Assembly: GCA_030147065.1 (NCBI GenBank) | Contig: JASLAP010000162.1 | Coordinates: 1 to 23,138, forward strand | Length of the DNA stretch: 23,138 bases | Direction of reading: 5' to 3' | Source of the DNA: Pseudonocardia sp. | GTDB taxonomy: Bacteria; Actinomycetota; Actinomycetes; Mycobacteriales; Pseudonocardiaceae | Part shown: piece after piece, positions 1 to 6,987 of the stretch | How positions within the stretch are numbered: the stretch's first letter is position 1 | Layout: each line of letters opens with the position of its first letter | The notes under the pieces: model-generated | What the model was told of the DNA's origin: nothing | Seen by the model: the letters and a program-made list of their open reading frames with translations, nothing else | Databases searched by the model: none | Translations under genes and position numbers: made by a program

Positions 1-243
1 GGCGGCGTCGGTGCGGGCGAGCACCCGCCCGGCCAGCCCGAGGATCCGCAGCCCGCCCTGGTAGGTGCCCTGCTCGGTGACCCGGGCGTAGCCCAGCCGG
101 GCGAAGTCCTGCAGGATCCGGTGCACCGTGGACTTGTGCAGGCCGGTGGCCTGGGCGATGTCGGCGATGCGCTCGTGGTCGCCGAGGGCGTCGAGCACCG
201 CGAGGGTCTTCTCCACGGCGTTGCTGCCGGACGGGCGGGGCAC
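1..243 (-). CDS. IclR-family transcriptional regulator, N-terminal part (cut by window start)
   Basis: The first 81 codons read as a winged helix-turn-helix of the IclR type. Near the N-terminus AVEKTLAVLDAL is followed by ERIADIAQATGLHKSTVHRIL, the usual IclR recognition-helix region, and then LGYARVTEQGTYQGGLRILGLA. IclR proteins bind a small-molecule effector through a C-terminal GAF-like domain, which lies outside the window. The start is GTG at 243-241: an in-frame TAG (255-253) just upstream leaves no alternative. There is no Shine-Dalgarno sequence, but TAGGCT ends exactly 6 nt before the GTG, so the gene may also be transcribed from its own leaderless promoter. It starts 9 bp after the dehydrogenase stop and is probably the local regulator of the transporter-dehydrogenase pair. 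The family call is firm; the effector is unknown. Confidence 0.88.
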   Translation of the reverse strand, partial: MPRPSGSNAVEKTLAVLDALGDHERIADIAQATGLHKSTVHRILQDFARLGYARVTEQGTYQGGLRILGLAGRVLARTDAA

Positions 244-249
244 CCGACC

Positions 250-255
250 AGCCTA
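250..255 (-). promoter_or_regulatory. Putative leaderless -10 box of the iclR-type gene
   Basis: On the minus strand TAGGCT (255-250) matches the actinobacterial TANNNT -10 pattern and is followed by exactly six bases and then the GTG start. Its TAG is also the stop codon of the upstream dehydrogenase. No convincing -35 is visible. The same box-to-start distance is seen before the SDR at 15127 and the acyl-CoA synthetase at 22238. Confidence 0.45.
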
Positions 256-1704
256 GGTCGTGCCGCGCCGGACGGTCGGCGGGTCGGCCGCGGCCAGCGC
301 CGCCGCGACGCCGTCGCGGTCGATCCGGTGGTAGGCCTCGGTGATCAGCGCGACCAGCCCGGCGTCGTCGGCGAGCGCGGCCGGGACCAGGTCGGCCAGG
401 CCGAGCACCGCGGTCACCGGGTCCTCGGCGGCGGCCGCCCGGGCCAGCCGCTCGGCGTGCACGTCCTTGAGCCCGCCGGTGCGCAGGGCGTGCACCCAGG
501 CCGCGACGACCAGCGCGCAGCCGACCGGCTCGCGGCCCGCGGCGCGGTGCTCGACCGCCGGGTCGAGCAGCCGCGGGCCGATCTTCAGCGAGGTGTCGGT
601 GGCGATCTGGGCCAGCGGGTGGGCCACGCCCTCGGCGAAGCGGGTCAGCGAGGTGCGCGCCACGGCGGCCGGGTCCAGCCCCTCGGCGGGCGCGACGGTG
701 GGGACGAGCTCGTCGGCGAGCAACCGGGCCACCGCGGCGGCCAGCTCGTCGTGGGCCATGGCCTCGGGCGTGGTGGCCGCGCCGAGCGGGGCGCCGAGCA
801 GGGCCAGGGCCGTGTGCGGGGCGTTGACCAGCCGCAGCTTCGCCCGCGTCCACGGCGTCACGTCGGGGACGAGCAGCGCACCGGCCCGCTCCCAGGCCGG
901 CCGCGGCCCGGCGAACCCGTCGGCGATCACCCACTGCCGGTGGACCTCGGTGCCGACGGCCGCCGCGTCGTCCACGCCGAGCAGCTCGGCGACCAGCTCG
1001 CGATCGGCCGCCGAGGGGACCGGCACGATCCGGTCGACCACGGTGGAGGGGAACCGGACGTGCCCGGCCACCCAGTCGGCCAGCGGGCCGCGTCCGGAGC
1101 GGGTGCAGTACTCGGCCACCAGCCCGGCCAGCAGGCCGCCGCCGTCGGTGACGTTGTCGCAGACCAGCACGGACAGCGGTGGCCCGCCGCGGGACGAGCG
1201 GGCGGCCAGCCCGTCGACGAGCCGCCCGACCAGGGTGCGGGCCGGGGCGTCCGGGCGTTCCAGGTCGGCGGCCACCTCCGGGTCGTCGGCGCGCAGCCGC
1301 CGGGTGGTCGGGTCGTGCCGGTACCCGGCCTCGGTGGCGGTGATCGTCACGACGGTGACGCCGGGATCGGCGAGCCGGTCGCGCAGCGCGGCCGGCTCGT
1401 CCGCGGCGACCAGGGCGTCGTGCACCGCGCCGACCACCCGGGCCCGCACCTCGCCGCCGCCGCGCTCGACCAGCGCGTACAGCCCGTCCTGGGCGCGCAG
1501 CGCGTCCGCGGTGGCCCGCGACGAGTTCGCGACCGCGGTGATCCCCCAGCCGTCCCCGGCGTCCTCGGTGAACGGCGCCAGGTGACCGCGGAAGAACGCG
1601 CCCGCGCCCAGGTGCACCACCCCCGCCCGGTCCGGCCGGCGCGGCGGCGCGGTGCCCGGCGGCAGGTCGGCCAGCCGCGCCGCGGTGAGCCGGGGTGGGG
1701 TCAC
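253..1704 (-). CDS. Mannitol dehydrogenase-family (polyol/fructuronate) NAD-dependent oxidoreductase
   Basis: This 483-aa protein belongs to the long-chain polyol dehydrogenase family (mannitol 2-dehydrogenase, arabinitol dehydrogenase, fructuronate reductase UxuB), which interconverts a polyol or aldonate and a ketose or keto-acid with NAD(P). The Rossmann start is HLGAGAFFRGH (residues 31-41). The family signature FPSTVVDRIVPVPS is at 218-231. The catalytic Lys-x4-Asn-x2-His triad is intact as K289, N294 and H297 in AKLRLVNAPH. The start is GTG at 1704, which overlaps the transporter stop as GTGA, so the two genes are probably translationally coupled. The length matches the family. The substrate cannot be read from sequence; the MHS symporter and IclR neighbours suggest an imported sugar acid or polyol. 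Confidence 0.9.
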   Translation of the reverse strand: MTPPRLTAARLADLPPGTAPPRRPDRAGVVHLGAGAFFRGHLAPFTEDAGDGWGITAVANSSRATADALRAQDGLYALVERGGGEVRARVVGAVHDALVAADEPAALRDRLADPGVTVVTITATEAGYRHDPTTRRLRADDPEVAADLERPDAPARTLVGRLVDGLAARSSRGGPPLSVLVCDNVTDGGGLLAGLVAEYCTRSGRGPLADWVAGHVRFPSTVVDRIVPVPSAADRELVAELLGVDDAAAVGTEVHRQWVIADGFAGPRPAWERAGALLVPDVTPWTRAKLRLVNAPHTALALLGAPLGAATTPEAMAHDELAAAVARLLADELVPTVAPAEGLDPAAVARTSLTRFAEGVAHPLAQIATDTSLKIGPRLLDPAVEHRAAGREPVGCALVVAAWVHALRTGGLKDVHAERLARAAAAEDPVTAVLGLADLVPAALADDAGLVALITEAYHRIDRDGVAAALAAADPPTVRRGTT

Positions 1705-3062
1705 CGGTTCGGCGCCAGTCGGGCCGGACCTGCCTCGGTGATGTCCATGTCCTTCATCTCGGGCGCGGCCAGGAACGCGATCAGCGACAGCGCGCACAGC
1801 GCGATCATGTACACGGCGATCCACCAGGGCGCGCCGTCCGGGGTCAGCAGCGACGCCGCGATCAGCGGGGTGAACCCGGCCAGCGCCGCGCCGACCTCGC
1901 GGGAGGTGGCGAACCCGCTGTAGCGCACCCGGGCGCCGAACAGCTCGGAGTAGAACGCCGGCTGCACCGCGATCATCGGCGCCACCCCGAACGCGGTGGC
2001 CACGATCAGCGCGAGCACCACCAGCACCGGCTGCTCGGTGCGCAGCAGCAGGAAGAACGGGACGATGAACAGGGCCAGGAACACCACCGAGAACACGTTG
2101 AGCGGTTTGCGGCCGATCCGGTCCGACAGCGCGCCGTAGACCGGTTGCAGCACGATCACCACCAGGCCGAACAGGATCACCCCGGTGAGCACGGTGGACC
2201 GCGGGATGCCGAGCGTGCCGGTGGCGTAGGAGACGGTGAAGGTGGCGAACAGGTACACCGCGGCGGTGTCGGCGATGTGCGCGCCGATCCCGATCAGCAT
2301 GTTGCGCGGGTAGCTGCGCAGGGTCTCCAGCACCGGCAGCTTGACCACCGTCTGCTGCCGCGACATCTCCCGGAACACCGGGGACTCCTCGACCCGCAGC
2401 CGCACGTACAGCGCCACCCCGATCATCGCGAAGCTGACCAGGAACGGCACCCGCCAGCCCCAGCTCAGCAACTGCTCCTCGGGCAGCATTCCGACCAGCA
2501 GGAACGCCACCGTGCCCAGCACCAGGCCGATCTGCACGCCGGTCTGGGCGAAGGAGGTGTAGAAGCCCCGGCGCGCCGGCGGGGCGTGCTCGGCGAGCAG
2601 CGTGGACGCCCCGCCGAACTCCGCGCCGGCGCCCAGGCCCTGCAGGACCCGCAGGAACACCAGCAGCACCGGCGCCCAGGCGCCGATCGTCTCGTAGGTG
2701 GGCAGCAGCCCGATCACGCCGGTGGACACGCCCATCACCAGGGTCGTGATGATCAGCGTCTCGCGCCGGCCGATCCGGTCGCCGATGTGGCCGAACAGGA
2801 TCCCGCCCAGCGGCCGGAAGACGAACCCGACGCCGAAGGTCGCGAACGCGGTGATGGTGCCCACCGCGGGATCGGACTCCGGGAAGAAGAGCACGTTGAA
2901 CACCAGCGCGGCGGCGGTGCCGTAGATGAAGAAGTCGTACCACTCCAGTGCGGTACCGACCAGCGCGCCGGTGACCACCCGGCGCAGCTCGCGGGGCGGG
3001 GTACCCGACCGGCCGGAGTCGCCGGTGGTGCCCGTCGCGTCGGTGGAACGGGGCGTCGCCAT
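1701..3062 (-). CDS. MFS transporter, metabolite:H+ symporter (MHS) family
   Basis: This 453-aa protein has about 12 predicted membrane segments and belongs to the MHS family, which includes ProP, ShiA, KgtP and citrate symporters. Clear signs are the N-terminal GTALEWYDFFIYG, the TM2-3 loop FGHIGDRIGRR, VLQGLGAGAEFGGA, and the second-half motif LSDRIGRKPLNV. These proteins import organic acids, osmolytes or sugar acids with protons across the cytoplasmic membrane. I place the start at ATG 3062, preceded by GGGAGAGG; an in-frame ATG at 3077 would add five residues. The stop overlaps the GTG of the dehydrogenase gene. It is the first gene of the minus-strand operon, with an IclR-like palindrome 27-43 bp upstream of the start, so the cargo is probably the dehydrogenase substrate or its precursor. 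Confidence 0.9.
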   Translation of the reverse strand: MATPRSTDATGTTGDSGRSGTPPRELRRVVTGALVGTALEWYDFFIYGTAAALVFNVLFFPESDPAVGTITAFATFGVGFVFRPLGGILFGHIGDRIGRRETLIITTLVMGVSTGVIGLLPTYETIGAWAPVLLVFLRVLQGLGAGAEFGGASTLLAEHAPPARRGFYTSFAQTGVQIGLVLGTVAFLLVGMLPEEQLLSWGWRVPFLVSFAMIGVALYVRLRVEESPVFREMSRQQTVVKLPVLETLRSYPRNMLIGIGAHIADTAAVYLFATFTVSYATGTLGIPRSTVLTGVILFGLVVIVLQPVYGALSDRIGRKPLNVFSVVFLALFIVPFFLLLRTEQPVLVVLALIVATAFGVAPMIAVQPAFYSELFGARVRYSGFATSREVGAALAGFTPLIAASLLTPDGAPWWIAVYMIALCALSLIAFLAAPEMKDMDITEAGPARLAPNR

Positions 3063-3088
3063 GGCCTCTCCCTGCATCGTCCTGTCAC

Positions 3089-3105
3089 ATGGAACGGCGT
3101 TTCAT
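3089..3105. promoter_or_regulatory. IclR/KdgR-like operator palindrome
   Basis: The 17-base element ATGGAACGGCGTTTCAT is an inverted repeat with one mismatched pair around a single centre base. On the minus strand it reads ATGAAACGCCGTTCCAT, close to my recollection of KdgR-type IclR-family boxes (ATGAAACG-CGTTTCAT core). It lies between a TAGGGT -10 candidate and the symporter start, where a bound repressor would block transcription. The cognate protein is probably the IclR gene at the end of the same operon. Confidence 0.55.
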
Positions 3106-3117
3106 TTCGATCCGGCG

Positions 3118-3123
3118 ACCCTA
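3118..3123 (-). promoter_or_regulatory. Putative -10 box of the symporter-dehydrogenase-iclR operon
   Basis: TAGGGT on the minus strand (3123-3118) fits TANNNT. A start of transcription about 7 nt further on would place the palindrome at 3089-3105 just downstream of it. No good -35 is visible. Confidence 0.3.
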
Positions 3124-3212
3124 CGACGATCCGCGGAGGAGAGAAAGTCGGAGCCGCCCGGCGCCGGGCGCGGCGCCGGGAAATGTCGGTGCGGCCCGGT
3201 AGGCACGGGTGC

Positions 3213-4088
3213 ATGAGCATCGCTGTCACCGCTGCGACCGGACACGTCGGCTCCCGGGTGGTGCGCCTGCTGGTGCAGGCCGGCGTCCGGCCGACCCTGC
3301 TGCTGCGCGACCCGGCCCGCCTCGACCCCGGCCTGCGCGACCTGGTCGAGGTCCGGCCGGGCGACCTCACCGACCCCGACCACGTCCGGGCGGCCACCGC
3401 CGACGCGGACGCCCTGTTCTGGCTCGACACCACCGACCACGCCGCGGACGACCCGGTCGCCGCCTCGGCCGCGCAGGGCCGCGTCGTGGCCGGGGCGGTC
3501 CGGGCCAACGGCATCGACCGCACCGTGTTCCTGAGCAGCATCGGCGCCGAGCGCCGCCACGGCGTCGGGCACATCGACGGCCTGGCCCGGATCGAGGAGG
3601 AGCTCGACGCGACCGGCGCGTCCGTGCTGCACCTGCGCTGCGGCTACTTCTTCACCAACCTGCTGATGAGCCTCGACGCCCTGCGCGCCGGCGCCCTGCC
3701 CACCACCCGCCCGCCGGACGCGCCGATGGCCTGGGTCGATCCGCGCGACATCGGCGAGGTGGTCGCCGCCCGGCTGCTGTCCACCGCGTGGAGCGGGCGC
3801 CAGGTGCAGGCCGTGCACGGCCCGGAGGACCTGCCCGAGGCCCGGGTCGCCGAGATCCTCACCGAGGCCACCGGCCGGAAGATCGCCCTGCAGCCGGTGA
3901 CCGACGACGAGGTGCGCGCCGGGCTGCGGGCCGCCGGGCTGTCCGAGCGGGCCGTGGACGGGATCGTCGGGATGACTGCCGGCACCCGCGACGGCTTCGT
4001 CCCCGAGCAGCCGCGCACCGCGGTCACCACCACGCCGACCACCCTGGGCGAGTGGGCGTACGCGCACCTGCGCCCGCTGCTGGCCTGA
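3213..4088 (+). CDS. NmrA-like / atypical SDR NAD(P)-binding protein
   Basis: This 291-aa protein starts with a Rossmann fold (SIAVTAATGHVGSRVVRLL, glycine motif at residues 8-13) and continues with LLLRDPARL, a DLTDPDHVRAAT segment and VFLSSIG. The later LRCGYFFTNLL and AWVDPRDIGEVVAA are typical of the NmrA/HSCARG and NAD(P)H:quinone reductase-like atypical SDRs. The Tyr-x3-Lys catalytic pair of classical SDRs is not seen, as usual for this group, so it may be a redox sensor or a reductase; I cannot choose. The ATG at 3213 has no strong Shine-Dalgarno; GGTAG ends 10 nt before it. It is divergent from the symporter operon and ends in a strong hairpin shared with the convergent exporter gene. 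Confidence 0.82.
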   Translation: MSIAVTAATGHVGSRVVRLLVQAGVRPTLLLRDPARLDPGLRDLVEVRPGDLTDPDHVRAATADADALFWLDTTDHAADDPVAASAAQGRVVAGAVRANGIDRTVFLSSIGAERRHGVGHIDGLARIEEELDATGASVLHLRCGYFFTNLLMSLDALRAGALPTTRPPDAPMAWVDPRDIGEVVAARLLSTAWSGRQVQAVHGPEDLPEARVAEILTEATGRKIALQPVTDDEVRAGLRAAGLSERAVDGIVGMTAGTRDGFVPEQPRTAVTTTPTTLGEWAYAHLRPLLA

Positions 4089-4109
4089 GGTTCAGCAGCC
4101 CCGGACGCG

Positions 4110-4147
4110 CGTCGGCGCCGCGACCCGGGCGGGTCGCGGCGCCGACG
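4110..4147. terminator. Bidirectional hairpin terminator
   Basis: A perfect 17-bp inverted repeat (4110-4126 pairing with 4131-4147) has a GGGC loop. It sits between the stop of the plus-strand NmrA-like gene (4088) and the stop of the minus-strand exporter (4158). There is no U-tract, as is common in high-GC actinobacteria. Confidence 0.85.
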
Positions 4148-4157
4148 GCGGGACGGG

Positions 4158-5720
4158 TCAGCCGGTCTGGACGGCGGCGGCACCCTCCGGCGGCGTCCCG
4201 ACGGACTGGTCGTCGGAGACGTCCTCGGCCACCGGGGCCCCCTTGCCCGGCGCCGGCTGCTCGGTCACCGGGTTGCGCACGAACAGCGCCCCCACGATGG
4301 CCAGCAGCGACACCGCGGCGGAGACCAGGAAGGCCGCGTGCACGCCGCCCGCGGTCTGCTCGGCCACCGGGGCACCCGCGGCGGCCAGCTCCGCGGCCCG
4401 CACGCTGAGCACGCTGACCAGCGCGGCCACCCCGGCCGCGCCGGCCAGCTGCTGGGTGGTGCCGAAGATCGCGCTGCCGTAGGAGTAGAACCGCGGCTCG
4501 ACCGCGCCCAGCCCCGCGGTGAACAGCGGGGTGAACACCAGCGCCAGGCCGGCGCTGAGCAGCAGGTGGAACCCGATCACCAGGGCGACCGGGCTGTCCA
4601 CGTCGAACAGCGTGGCCAGCCACAGCGCCGCGCTGGTGGCCACCGTGCCGGGCAGCAGCAGGGCGCGCGGGCCGACCCGGTCGTAGAGCCGGCCGACCAC
4701 CGGGCCGAGCAGACCCATCAGCAGCCCGCCGGGCAGCAGCAGCAGACCGGTGGCCAGCGGGTCGAGTCCGAGCACGGTCTGCAGGTAGATCGGCAGCAGC
4801 ACGATGGTGCCGATCAGGGTGGCCATCATCAGCATCATCAGCAGCGACGCCGTGGTGAACGTGCGGGACCGGAAGGTGCGCAGGTCGAGCAGGGCGCGGT
4901 CGGTGCGCTGCAGGCGCAGCTGCCGGATCACGAACAGGGCCAGCGCGACCGCGCCGATCCCGAACGCCAGCCCGATCACCACCGGGGACGAGCCGCCCGA
5001 GGAGTGGCCGACCGAGCTGAGCCCGTAGACCAGGCCACCGAACCCGAGCGCCGACAGCACCACCGACACCACGTCGATCGGGGCATCGGTGGACTCCCCG
5101 ACGTCCACGATCCGGCGCAGCCCGATCACCGTCGCGACCAGGGCGATCGGCAGCACCAACCAGAACATCGCCCGCCAACCCAGGAAGCTGAGCACGAGGC
5201 CGGACACCGTGGGGCCGATGGCCGGGGCCACCGAGATCACGATCGAGATGTTGCCCATGATCGCGCCGCGCCGGGTGGGCGGCACCAGGGTCATCACCGT
5301 GGTCATCAGCAGCGGCACCATGATCGCGGTGCCGCCGGCCTGGATGATCCGGGCGACCAGCAGCACGGCGAAGCCCGGGGCCAGCGCGGCGACCAGGGTG
5401 CCCGTGCTGAACAGCGCCATCGCGATGCCGTAGAGCAGCCGGGTGGGCACCCGCTGGATGAGGAACCCGGTGATCGGGATCACCACGGACATGGTCAGCA
5501 GGAACCCGGCGGTGAGCCACTGGCCCACGCTCGCCTCGACCTGCAGGTCGACCAGCAGCACCGGCAGCGCCACCGTCATGATCGTCTCGTTGAGGATGAC
5601 GACGAACGTCGAGACCAGCAGCACACCGATCACGGTGCGGTCCCGGGAGCTCAATGTCGTTGCCTGGGCCGCCGGTGCGGACGTCGGCCCGCCGGGCCCG
5701 CCCGTCGTCGTGGTTGTCAC
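4158..5720 (-). CDS. MFS multidrug exporter, DHA2 (EmrB/QacA) family
   Basis: The 520-aa length and the hydrophobic pattern fit a 14-TM DHA2-type proton antiporter that exports drugs or other hydrophobic compounds. Characteristic pieces are FVVILNETIMTVALPVLL in TM1, QWLTAGFLLTMSVVIPITG in TM2, and the motif C-like ISVAPAIGPTVSGLVL in TM5. TM1 carries an Asn-Glu pair where many QacA-like proteins have Asp. The start is GTG at 5720, with AAGGA seven bases upstream. It is divergent from cbtB and convergent with the NmrA-like gene, so it is probably a single-gene unit. The C-terminal 40 residues are acidic and polar. No TetR or MarR regulator gene lies beside it. The family is certain; the substrate is unknown. 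Confidence 0.92.
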   Translation of the reverse strand: MTTTTTGGPGGPTSAPAAQATTLSSRDRTVIGVLLVSTFVVILNETIMTVALPVLLVDLQVEASVGQWLTAGFLLTMSVVIPITGFLIQRVPTRLLYGIAMALFSTGTLVAALAPGFAVLLVARIIQAGGTAIMVPLLMTTVMTLVPPTRRGAIMGNISIVISVAPAIGPTVSGLVLSFLGWRAMFWLVLPIALVATVIGLRRIVDVGESTDAPIDVVSVVLSALGFGGLVYGLSSVGHSSGGSSPVVIGLAFGIGAVALALFVIRQLRLQRTDRALLDLRTFRSRTFTTASLLMMLMMATLIGTIVLLPIYLQTVLGLDPLATGLLLLPGGLLMGLLGPVVGRLYDRVGPRALLLPGTVATSAALWLATLFDVDSPVALVIGFHLLLSAGLALVFTPLFTAGLGAVEPRFYSYGSAIFGTTQQLAGAAGVAALVSVLSVRAAELAAAGAPVAEQTAGGVHAAFLVSAAVSLLAIVGALFVRNPVTEQPAPGKGAPVAEDVSDDQSVGTPPEGAAAVQTG

Positions 5721-5735
5721 GGTCTGTCCTTACTG

Positions 5736-5771
5736 GTCGGTGTCGGGAGCACGCTACGAGGAGGGACCGAC
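5736..5771. promoter_or_regulatory. Inverted repeat centred on the exporter -10 box
   Basis: GTCGGT (5736-5741) and ACCGAC (5766-5771) form 6-bp arms placed symmetrically around ACGCTA (5751-5756), which on the minus strand reads TAGCGT, a TANNNT -10 candidate for the exporter gene. The dyad centre and box centre coincide. It could be a repressor site; the arms are short, so chance remains possible. Confidence 0.3.
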
Positions 5772-5917
5772 AGAGCGCCTCCGGTTAATCGGCCGCTCGC
5801 GCCGCACCGCGCGTGACGCCGCCCACTCCACTGCCGGCCGGTCCGCGGTCGATCCGATCCCGGCCGGTCCGAGCAACGCGGCGCGGGGCGCCGGCATTTC
5901 CGCGACCCCCGGTCGGC

Positions 5918-5946
5918 TTGACACCCCTCCGGCAACAGCTGAACAT
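5918..5946 (+). promoter_or_regulatory. cbtB promoter (-35 TTGACA, 17 bp, -10 GAACAT)
   Basis: A consensus -35 TTGACA (5918-5923) is followed by a 17-base spacer and GAACAT (5941-5946), a weaker -10 that keeps the A2 and T6 positions. It lies about 50 bp upstream of the cbtB ATG, and its -10 falls inside the palindrome at 5939-5962. Confidence 0.6.
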
Positions 5947-5962
5947 CTCTTCAGATGTGCAG
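5939..5962. promoter_or_regulatory. Palindromic operator over the cbtB promoter
   Basis: Two 10-base arms (5939-5948 and 5953-5962) around CTTC pair at nine of ten positions; the core is ACATCT-CTTC-AGATGT. The same region can be read as TGAA-N6-TTCA, a half-site pattern seen in ArsR/SmtB-type operators. It covers the -10 box, a classical repressor position. No regulator gene is adjacent, so the binding protein would be encoded elsewhere. Confidence 0.6.
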
Positions 5963-5995
5963 CAGTTCCGCGTCGCCGTTCGAGGGAGTCCCCGC

Positions 5996-6217
5996 ATGAC
6001 CCAGGCCACCGCCGGTTCACCGCCGATCCAGGCCGCCGTCCCCGCCCCGATCCCGCTGCGCGAGGTCGCCCCGTGGGCGCTGTTCGCCGGGGTGCTGCTG
6101 CTCGCGGCGCTCTACCTCGTCGGGATGGACCAGGGAGCCACCTCGGTGTTCTCCGGGCAGCTCCTGCACGAGTTCGTGCACGACGGCCGCCACCTGCTCG
6201 GCTTCCCGTGCCACTGA
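5996..6217 (+). CDS. cbtB: CbtB, small subunit of a predicted cobalt transporter
   Basis: This 73-aa protein has the CbtB layout: a polar N-terminus, one transmembrane helix (about residues 24-43), then a short C-terminal segment rich in metal ligands, LLHEFVHDGRHLLGFPCH, with H58, H62, H66, C72 and H73. The ending FPCH is characteristic of the family. CbtB is thought to work with CbtA in cobalt uptake for cobalamin; this rests on comparative genomics. The ATG at 5996 has GGGAG seven bases upstream. The gene begins about 50 bp after a TTGACA promoter overlapped by a palindrome, and cbtA follows after 35 bp. No cobalamin riboswitch is evident in the leader, which is too short to hold one. Confidence 0.9.
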   Translation: MTQATAGSPPIQAAVPAPIPLREVAPWALFAGVLLLAALYLVGMDQGATSVFSGQLLHEFVHDGRHLLGFPCH

Positions 6218-6252
6218 GCGGGCCACTGAGCGGACCGGTGAACGGGCCGGCG

Positions 6253-6987
6253 ATGGTGCGGTCGTTGCTGGTGCGCGGCATGCTGGCGGGCCTGCTCGCC
6301 GCCCTGGCCGCCGCCCTGTTCGCGTGGGTGTTCGGCGAGCCCGCGCTCGACGGCGGGATCGCCTACGAGCAGGCGCAGGCCGCCGCGGCCGGGGAGACCG
6401 GCGGCGAGGCGCTGGTCGGGCGCGGCGTGCAGAGCACGGTCGGGCTGGTCACCGGCTACGCGATCTACGGCGTCGCGGTGGGCGGGTTGCTGGCGCTGGT
6501 GCACGCGGCCGCGCTGGGCCGGCTGGGCGCCCTGTCCACCCGGGCGACCGCGGTGGTGCTGGCGCTGGTCGGGTTCGTCGCCGTCGTGCTGGTGCCGTTC
6601 CTGAAGTACCCGCCCAACCCGCCGGCGTCCAGCGTGGACGACACCATCGGCCAGCGCTCCGGGCTGTTCGTGGTCCTGGTGCTGGTCTCGGTCGCACTGG
6701 CCGCCGGGGCGCTGCTGCTGGCCGGGCGGCTGACCGCGGCGCTGGGCCGGTGGAACGCGGTGCTGGCCGCGGCCGGTGGCTACGTGGTGGTGGTCGGGCT
6801 GGTCGCGTTCCTGCTGCCGCCGATCAGCGAGACCCCGGCCGACTTCCCGGCCACGGTGCTCTACGAGTTCCGGATCGCCGCGCTGGGTGGGCACCTGGTG
6901 CTGTGGACGGCGCTGGGCCTGGTGTTCGCGGCGCTGGCCGACCGGGTCACCCGGACCGCCGCGCCGGCGCGGCACCCGGTCGGCTGA
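6253..6987 (+). CDS. cbtA: CbtA, membrane subunit of a predicted cobalt transporter
   Basis: This 244-aa integral membrane protein follows cbtB directly. The N-terminus RGMLAGLLAALAAALFAWVFGEP, with an EP after TM1, is typical of CbtA. Further landmarks are a TGYAIYGVAVGG helix, FVAVVLVPFLKYPPNPP, and LLPPISETPADFPATVLYEFRIAALGG. I count five or six membrane helices. The conserved KYPPNPP and ETPADFPA loops probably face the outside and may contribute to the metal path; that is inference. I start it at ATG 6253; an in-frame GTG at 6238 would add five residues and has an equally weak ribosome site. The stop TGA (6985-6987) overlaps the beginning of the next reading frame, so the three genes look like one operon. 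Confidence 0.88.
   Translation: MVRSLLVRGMLAGLLAALAAALFAWVFGEPALDGGIAYEQAQAAAAGETGGEALVGRGVQSTVGLVTGYAIYGVAVGGLLALVHAAALGRLGALSTRATAVVLALVGFVAVVLVPFLKYPPNPPASSVDDTIGQRSGLFVVLVLVSVALAAGALLLAGRLTAALGRWNAVLAAAGGYVVVVGLVAFLLPPISETPADFPATVLYEFRIAALGGHLVLWTALGLVFAALADRVTRTAAPARHPVG

Noticed and set aside
121..1923. Long plus-strand ORF opposite the dehydrogenase
   Set aside because: Arg/Gly/Ala-rich shadow with no domain; the minus strand carries the full mannitol dehydrogenase motif set.
1705..2943. Extension of the dehydrogenase frame upstream to give an 896-aa fusion
   Set aside because: The added part is an out-of-frame reading of the symporter gene (Arg/His-rich); the GTGA overlap at 1704 gives a natural start.
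5721..5995. Cobalamin riboswitch upstream of cbtB
   Set aside because: The promoter lies about 50 bp before the ATG, leaving no space, and I see no B12-box-like segment.
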